Position numbers and translations under genes: made by a program. A DNA stretch of 44,604 nt from an uncultured Selenomonas sp. (GTDB lineage: Bacteria; Bacillota; Negativicutes; Selenomonadales; Selenomonadaceae): contig CAMVGU010000024.1 of assembly GCA_947167105.1 (NCBI GenBank), forward strand, positions 1-44,604, given 5' to 3'. Below are positions 41,301-44,604 of the stretch, one piece after another; the stretch's first letter is position 1, and each line of letters starts with the position of its first letter. The notes beneath the pieces are model-generated. The model was given only the letters and a program-made list of their open reading frames with translations, ran no database searches and was not told the DNA's origin.

Positions 41301-41493
41301 AAATGGTAATCATATTTTGTTGTTTGTGAGGGAACAAAAAACATTCAGAAGTAAGGCTTTACCGTATACGTTTTTAGGAACAGTAAAATACGTGGAGCAT
41401 AAGGGAAGTCGTCCTATCAGTATAATTTACCGATTGGATCATCCAATTCCAGCCAGATATTTACAAACAACTGACAGCAGTGGCGTTATGTAA
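38314..41493 (+). CDS. PLD-like, SF2 helicase and DUF3427 fusion protein
   Basis: The protein has 1059 residues from ATG 38314, with GAGGAG seven bases upstream. The N-terminal phospholipase D-like domain (about 125-290) has H225xK227 and IGSSNLS (about 242-248). The SF2 helicase has Walker A ATGTGKTA (353-360), DEFHH (449-453), LTATPERMDG and motif VI QQLGRGLRLADG. The C-terminus (about 900-1059) is DUF3427-like (TGQRYVNQL, then LGTVKYVEHKGSRPISIIYRL). Only one HKD half-site is visible, so a dimer may be needed for cleavage. Such proteins recur in restriction/defence islands. The gene is strikingly AT-rich compared with the flanking chromosome, a sign of transfer. Confidence 0.88.
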   Translation: MERILPGIYEEIISKRLGKKLQMAGDIEYHIEQLDPQEAVRYLADYVQKLLKLHLKELAEKTDRDDENAIALVYLVNSIIRMLKSEQGIDVQDEVEEPVNLLLQIYMRQNSTLALQRKIQDIRPITSITTPYLFTGSRKEPQVASELTKEIFSSDRIDFLVSFIRWTGLRIILPQLRRFTEHGGKLRIITTTYMGATEAKAIRELTQLANTEIKISYNVKETRLHAKAYVFYRNTGFSTAYIGSSNLSKAAISEGLEWNIKITEQMMPEIMKKILATFETYWHSDDFVKIEGTEAEMKELVKRLQQTKLSSFSDGMDAYSFDIHPYPFQQEILDELAAEREIRGHMKNLVVAATGTGKTAISAFDYRRLRKQRLPKSTKLLFIAHREEILQQSLAAYRQVLKDRSFGELCVGGALPTQTEHLFMSIQTFMSRKFWQDMSPDYYDMIVVDEFHHACAPSYQKLISYFHPTVFLGLTATPERMDGASVLSYFDNHIAAEIRLPDAIERRLLCPFHYFGVEDTEDLSQIHWVGTGSSGHYDVKDLTNLYAIDEYKAKRRANAIFRAVEEYTTDLSQVKGLGFCVSKIHAHFMAQYFNLAYADKGFQAMALDADSSEPERKSAQSKLEQGKISFIFVVDLYNEGVDIPSVNTVLFLRPTNSLTVFLQQLGRGLRLADGKDVLTVLDFISPANRNYDFVSKLRALFTRKDVSVKDEINAGFVHIPKGCYIHLEEKPQKVILENIRAQLRNRNFYLERLRELYSVTGQVPSLRVFLSSLGQSVREFYNGKITFTELLYEAGIINEVDSAQGEILQKALPRICLIDSVSWLQYLRKHIGNKSSAQGKLEQQYLRMWQYTVWQREYNKAGFSEPSDALVSWHGQPWENEVKEALELVYESINLTTHPIRVPFVCALEVYATYTRDQIFAALGLKNPQAVREGVKYLKELDTDVFLVTLNKSNKEFSDTTRYEDYSISDYLFHWQSQSTTSVESPTGQRYVNQLKNGNHILLFVREQKTFRSKALPYTFLGTVKYVEHKGSRPISIIYRLDHPIPARYLQTTDSSGVM

Positions 41494-41513
41494 GCAGCGT
41501 ATCATTTTTTTAT

Positions 41514-41911
41514 GTAACTGTTCAGTAGCCTAACGAAATGCCGGTTACGGTCTATCTCTGGTGGACATATCGCAATTAACTCTACGCACAGCTCAAGAAA
41601 AAGTAAACTTTTAACGATAATACTTTTAACGATAATATAGGTAGCTTTTAAATCTGCAACTTTATGGAAGGAGGGCAGCAGCATGGAATCGATAAACGTG
41701 GAGTTTGTTCAAAATCTGCTTGCCTCCTATAAGGAACTCCAGGAGTCGTATTATGCCCTGCAAAACCGCATGGCTGCTTTCGAAGCCATGGCCTCGGCTA
41801 AATCCTGAGTACAGCGAAAAAGCATGGCGTCAACATAATGGTTGCCCTTCGATTAGCATTCGCTGGCAGAGCCAGAGAAGCCATCTGGGGTGAAACCTAC
41901 TGAACAGTTAC
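41514..41911. mobile_element. 398-bp segment bounded by 15-bp inverted repeats
   Basis: GTAACTGTTCAGTAG (41514-41528) and CTACTGAACAGTTAC (41897-41911) are perfect inverted repeats. The GTAA tip is reminiscent of IS66-type ends, but the family is uncertain. The interior holds a perfect tandem 15-mer CTTTTAACGATAATA (41608-41637) and a 41-codon gene with a strong ribosome site. No transposase is present and no target duplication is evident. It looks like a MITE or an IS reduced by deletion. Confidence 0.6.
41683..41808 (+). CDS. 41-residue coiled-coil microprotein inside the inverted-repeat segment
   Basis: ATG 41683 is preceded by AAGGAGGG, the strongest type of ribosome site. The product (VEFVQNLLASYKELQESYYA, then LQNRMAAFEAMASAKS) has a heptad-like helical pattern. 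It might be a genuine small protein or the N-terminal remnant of a transposon protein. The base composition is higher in GC than the flanks. No family is recognised. Confidence 0.5.
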   Translation: MESINVEFVQNLLASYKELQESYYALQNRMAAFEAMASAKS

Positions 41912-42016
41912 TCGGCAGGAAATAAAACTTAAATGTCGAATACCCCACTTTGTGGAAGTTGACCTTTCAGCAGATTGCCCTTCACATTTCAATGATTTTT
42001 CGGAAAGAGTGATTGC
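41809..42016 (+). other. spacer before the second chemoreceptor gene
   Basis: The first 100 bp belong to the inverted-repeat segment. Frames here read like fragments (KKHGVNIMVALRLAFAGRAR in one frame, EKAWRQHNGCPSIS in another) but none has a start and ribosome site. The remainder is the leader of the chemoreceptor gene. No c-di-GMP riboswitch consensus was found. Confidence 0.4.
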
Positions 42017-43702
42017 ATGAAACTCCAATCAAAAGCCATTATCCTCCTGGATTTCTTCCTCATTGTGGCCTGCGTCTGCCTGGGCATCCTGGGCTACCGC
42101 AGCGCCAATCAGGGGCTGGATGAAGCTTTGCAGATGAAGGCTGATTCCAATGTGGATTCCTTTATGGAAATGATGGATCTGAAGTTCCCAGGGCAGTGGC
42201 GGGTCGAAGGGAGTGCCCTGTATAAAGGGGAGGCCAAAATCAGCGACAGTGAGGAAGTCGTGGACTTCCTGGGGGGTATCTGCAAGGGGCATGTGACCTT
42301 CTTCATAGGGGATACCAGGACAGCCACCACCGTGAGGGATGCCAGCGGCAAGCGGGCTGTGGGCACTAAGTGCTCACAGCGGGTGGCGGACACCGTACTG
42401 AAGCAGGGCAAGTCCTTTGTGGGCAGGGCAGATGTGCTGGGAGAGGAATTTCTGAGCGCCTATGAGCCGTTGAAAGACGGCAGTGGGCAGATTATCGGCA
42501 TGATCTATGTGGGGCTTTCTGCCCATGAGTTTGACGGCATCAGAGGTGATTTCATCCGTTCCGTGCCTCTGGCCATGGCCATCATTGTCTTTGTGACGGG
42601 TGGCTTGGCTTACCTGGTGCTGGGCAGAGCTTTGAAGCCCCTGGAGATGCTCACCGAAAGGCTCCAGAAAATCGCCGATGGGGATATGCGGGGCGAGCCT
42701 GTGCCCATTGACACCGGAGATGAAATAGGGCAGCTGGGTCATTGTGCCAACGATATGCAGAGAAGGCTCAGCCGCCTGATCAGGAACGTGGCAGAATCTT
42801 CCCAGTCTGTGGCCTCAGCCGCCCAGGAACTGATGAGTAATGCCAATCAGGCCGCCGATAGTGTGAGGAGTGTGGCAGAGAGTACCATCCACATGAGTGA
42901 GGGGGCGGCAGACCAATCTGAGACTGTAAGTAACCTGGAGAAAGAGACCAGGGATATGTCCGGCAAAGTGGAGGCACTGGCAGATAGTGCCCAAAGCATG
43001 CAGGATGTTTCCCGTCAGAGCCAGGAACGGGCCAAGGCTGGCAGGCATAATGTGGAGCAGGCAGTGAGCCAGGTTCAGCAGATAGCCCAGCAGGTGGCAA
43101 ATTCCGCCCAGGTGGTGGCAGAGATGGGTAAGCGTTCCGATGAGATTGGCGCTATAGTGGATGCCATCTCGGGTATCTCCGAGCAGACCAATCTCCTGGC
43201 CCTGAATGCTGCCATCGAGGCCGCCAGAGCGGGGGAAGCCGGACGGGGTTTCTCCGTGGTGGCAGACGAAGTGAGAAAGCTGGCGGAGCAGTCCAGCGAA
43301 GCTGCTGGGAATATCTCTGCCCTCATTGTGGGCATCCAGCAGGACACCCATCGTGCAGTGACCTTCATTGAAGAAGGGAACATGAACGTGGCAGCGGGAG
43401 CTGATACCATCGCCTCCACCGGGGAAGCTTTCAGGGATATTGAGAAGCAGGTGGATCTTTTGGGAGAGCATATCAGGGAATCCATCCGGCATATCAAGAC
43501 GGTAGAAGGCACCAGCCAGAGCATCCTGTCCTCCATGGGCAGCGTGCAGGAACTGAGCCGCCGCTCGGAGGAAGAAGCCAAGTCCATTTCCGCCTCCACC
43601 CAGGAGCAGTCTGCCGTGATGCACGAAATGGTAGCTGCCAGCGAAAAGCTGGCAGGTCTTGCCCAGGCACTGCAGAAAGAAGTCAGCAAGTTCAAGGTGT
43701 GA
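42017..43702 (+). CDS. methyl-accepting chemotaxis protein with single-Cache sensor
   Basis: The protein has 561 residues from ATG 42017, after GGAAAGAG. Membrane helices lie at about residues 8-28 and 186-208. Between them is a Cache_3/Cache_2-like sensor domain ([25 protein letters not shown] in pieces; [15 protein letters not shown] before the second helix). HAMP follows ([20 protein letters not shown]), then the signalling hairpin [20 protein letters not shown] and [17 protein letters not shown]. Cache receptors of this type usually sense small organic acids or amino acids. Composition returns to the GC-rich chromosomal norm. Confidence 0.95.
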   Translation: MKLQSKAIILLDFFLIVACVCLGILGYRSANQGLDEALQMKADSNVDSFMEMMDLKFPGQWRVEGSALYKGEAKISDSEEVVDFLGGICKGHVTFFIGDTRTATTVRDASGKRAVGTKCSQRVADTVLKQGKSFVGRADVLGEEFLSAYEPLKDGSGQIIGMIYVGLSAHEFDGIRGDFIRSVPLAMAIIVFVTGGLAYLVLGRALKPLEMLTERLQKIADGDMRGEPVPIDTGDEIGQLGHCANDMQRRLSRLIRNVAESSQSVASAAQELMSNANQAADSVRSVAESTIHMSEGAADQSETVSNLEKETRDMSGKVEALADSAQSMQDVSRQSQERAKAGRHNVEQAVSQVQQIAQQVANSAQVVAEMGKRSDEIGAIVDAISGISEQTNLLALNAAIEAARAGEAGRGFSVVADEVRKLAEQSSEAAGNISALIVGIQQDTHRAVTFIEEGNMNVAAGADTIASTGEAFRDIEKQVDLLGEHIRESIRHIKTVEGTSQSILSSMGSVQELSRRSEEEAKSISASTQEQSAVMHEMVAASEKLAGLAQALQKEVSKFKV

Positions 43703-43793
43703 GGACGCCTGTAAATAACAAGCAATAAAGAATGTACGGGTGCCTCAACGGAGCATGCCGATATACAACCTTGGCAGAAAAGTCTCAAATATC

Positions 43794-43823
43794 TTGAGCA
43801 GTTCGAGGGAATTATGGTATGAT
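43794..43823 (+). promoter_or_regulatory. promoter of the Rpn-like gene
   Basis: TTGAGC (43794-43799) and TATGAT (43818-43823) have an 18-bp spacer. The gene starts 18 bp further on. Confidence 0.5.
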
Positions 43824-43840
43824 AGGGGTAGAAGGATGTG

Positions 43841-44560
43841 ATGTGCGTGGGCGCGATTGATACGGAAGCCAAAGCGTACTTGTCGGATCCGGGGCGTTTT
43901 GCAGACATTTTCAACTTTTGGCTGTACAAGGGGCGCGAGGTGATTCAGCCAGACAACCTTGAGGAGATGGACACAACAGCCATCGCCTTGCCCTACGGTG
44001 CGGAGGCGCAGGAGCCCATCCAGAAGTTCCGTGATGTGCTGAAGCTGTACGCGGCAATGAAAGATGAGCGGATAGTCTATCTGGTGCTGGGGTTGGAAGA
44101 ACAGACGAGAACACATTACGCGATGCCCGTAAGGTGCGCATTGTACGATGCAATGAACTACGCTAAGCAGGTATCAGCGGCGGCTGCTGCCCATCGCAAA
44201 GGGAAGGACAAGATGCCGGAGGACGAGTTTCTGTCGGGCTTCAGCAGGGATGACCGCTTGATGCCGGTAATCACGCTGACCATCAGCCTTAGCCCCGATG
44301 CGTGGGACGGCCCTACCAGCCTCCATGAAATGCTGGCCATCGAGGACAGGAGCCTCTTGGATTTCATCCCAGACTACAAATTGAATCTGCTCATCCCAAA
44401 ACAAATCGCTGAGGGAGATTTCGGCAAATTCCGCAGCGAGGTGAGTGTCCTTATGCAGTGCATCAAGCATAGGTATGATAAGGGCATGGGCTGGATGGAA
44501 GAGAATGAGCGATTCGAAAGTGTGAGCCGTAGCACAGCTAGTATAAACTATTTTAAATAA
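43841..44560 (+). CDS. Rpn-family PD-(D/E)XK nuclease/transposase-like protein, short C-terminus
   Basis: The protein has 239 residues from ATG 43841 (GTG 43838 is an alternative), behind GAAGGA. The layout RFADIFNFWLYKGREVIQP, EMDTTAIALPYG, LGLEEQTRTHYAMPVRCALYDAMNYAKQV and PVITLTISLSPDAWDGPTSLHEML is the Rpn/PDDEXK group common in gut Firmicutes. Relatives I recall run to about 300 residues, continuing after the region equivalent to ERFESVSRST; here the frame stops at NYFK, so the C-terminal tail is probably lost. Rpn proteins promote recombination in E. coli; function here is inferred. Confidence 0.8.
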   Translation: MCVGAIDTEAKAYLSDPGRFADIFNFWLYKGREVIQPDNLEEMDTTAIALPYGAEAQEPIQKFRDVLKLYAAMKDERIVYLVLGLEEQTRTHYAMPVRCALYDAMNYAKQVSAAAAAHRKGKDKMPEDEFLSGFSRDDRLMPVITLTISLSPDAWDGPTSLHEMLAIEDRSLLDFIPDYKLNLLIPKQIAEGDFGKFRSEVSVLMQCIKHRYDKGMGWMEENERFESVSRSTASINYFK

Positions 44561-44561
44561 C

Positions 44562-44590
44562 TTTATGTTTTTCTTCGTTTATGATATAAT
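44562..44590 (+). promoter_or_regulatory. promoter of a gene beyond the window
   Basis: TTTATG (44562-44567), a 17-bp spacer and TATAAT (44585-44590) with a TGA extension point rightward out of the window. Confidence 0.45.
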
Positions 44591-44604
44591 GAGTTCATAC
44601 CATA

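Noticed and set aside
33688..42016. Search for a direct repeat of the tRNA-Ser 3' end as an attachment site
   Set aside because: No second copy of the TTCGAATCCCACC segment was seen downstream and no integrase gene is present, so no integrative element is called.
41809..42016. Possible c-di-GMP riboswitch in the leader of the chemoreceptor gene
   Set aside because: The conserved GEMM blocks (such as CAGGGCAAACC and GACGCAAAGCC) are absent.
1..44604. CRISPR array
   Set aside because: No regularly spaced short direct repeats with unique spacers were seen; the repeats here are dispersed intergenic elements.

Overview
The window looks like chromosomal DNA from an anaerobic Negativicute (a Firmicute with a Gram-negative envelope, Selenomonas/Mitsuokella-like). 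This is an inference. It rests on Firmicute-type AGGAGG ribosome sites and frequent GTG/TTG starts combined with periplasmic nitrite reductase (NrfHA), 2-oxoacid:ferredoxin oxidoreductase (KorDABC), a TAXI-TRAP transporter and many secreted coiled-coil/TPR proteins. Most of the window is GC-rich; part of 33.8-42.0 kb is clearly AT-richer. No species is claimed.

Layout: 0.2-2.4 kb, a small membrane-anchored protein and a secreted M48 peptidase with TPRs. 2.7-4.4 kb (minus), a chemoreceptor. 4.5-6.0 kb (minus), trpS behind an unknown small gene. 6.3-7.8 kb, a POT peptide transporter. 8.5-10.5 kb, a secreted LPP20/FlgT-like coiled-coil/TPR protein and an HD-domain protein. 10.7-12.3 kb (minus), a ROK sugar kinase followed by an LRAT-fold protein. 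12.7-14.6 kb, nrfHA for nitrite ammonification. 14.7-16.8 kb, an acidic unknown protein and an M18 aminopeptidase. 16.9-18.1 kb (minus), an iron alcohol dehydrogenase. 18.4-21.1 kb, korDABC. 21.3-26.0 kb, a complete Liv-type branched-chain amino acid ABC transporter. 26.2-29.8 kb, a DASS carboxylate/anion transporter, a serine hydroxymethyltransferase-like protein that lacks the PLP lysine, and a CBS-ACT sensor protein. 30.1-33.6 kb, a TAXI-TRAP uptake system (binding lipoprotein, DUF1850 protein, fused permease).

A tRNA-Ser(CGA) gene at 33.69 kb marks the start of an accessory region of about 8 kb. It holds an OLD/AAA-type ATPase translationally coupled to a small PD-(D/E)XK nuclease-like protein, an AAA-ATPase-like/PD-(D/E)XK protein (DUF1703 type), a small unknown protein, and a 1059-residue PLD-SF2 helicase-DUF3427 protein. 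It ends in a 398-bp segment bounded by 15-bp inverted repeats. This composition suggests a defence/mobile-gene hotspot, and the ATPase-nuclease pair is the best candidate for an undescribed system. A Cache-type chemoreceptor and a short Rpn-family nuclease follow to the window end.

The intergenic spaces carry several families of dispersed structured repeats: an element of about 150 bp around a GTTACTTTCTTTGT inverted repeat; a MITE-like unit bounded by TTATACTCACT inverted ends; and a portable palindrome-plus-TATAAT module whose arms covary between copies and which sits directly upstream of three different genes. Functionally the chromosomal part fits an asaccharolytic/peptide and organic-acid lifestyle: peptide and amino acid uptake, peptidases, ferredoxin-linked 2-oxoacid oxidation, dicarboxylate/TRAP uptake, nitrite as electron sink and chemotaxis.
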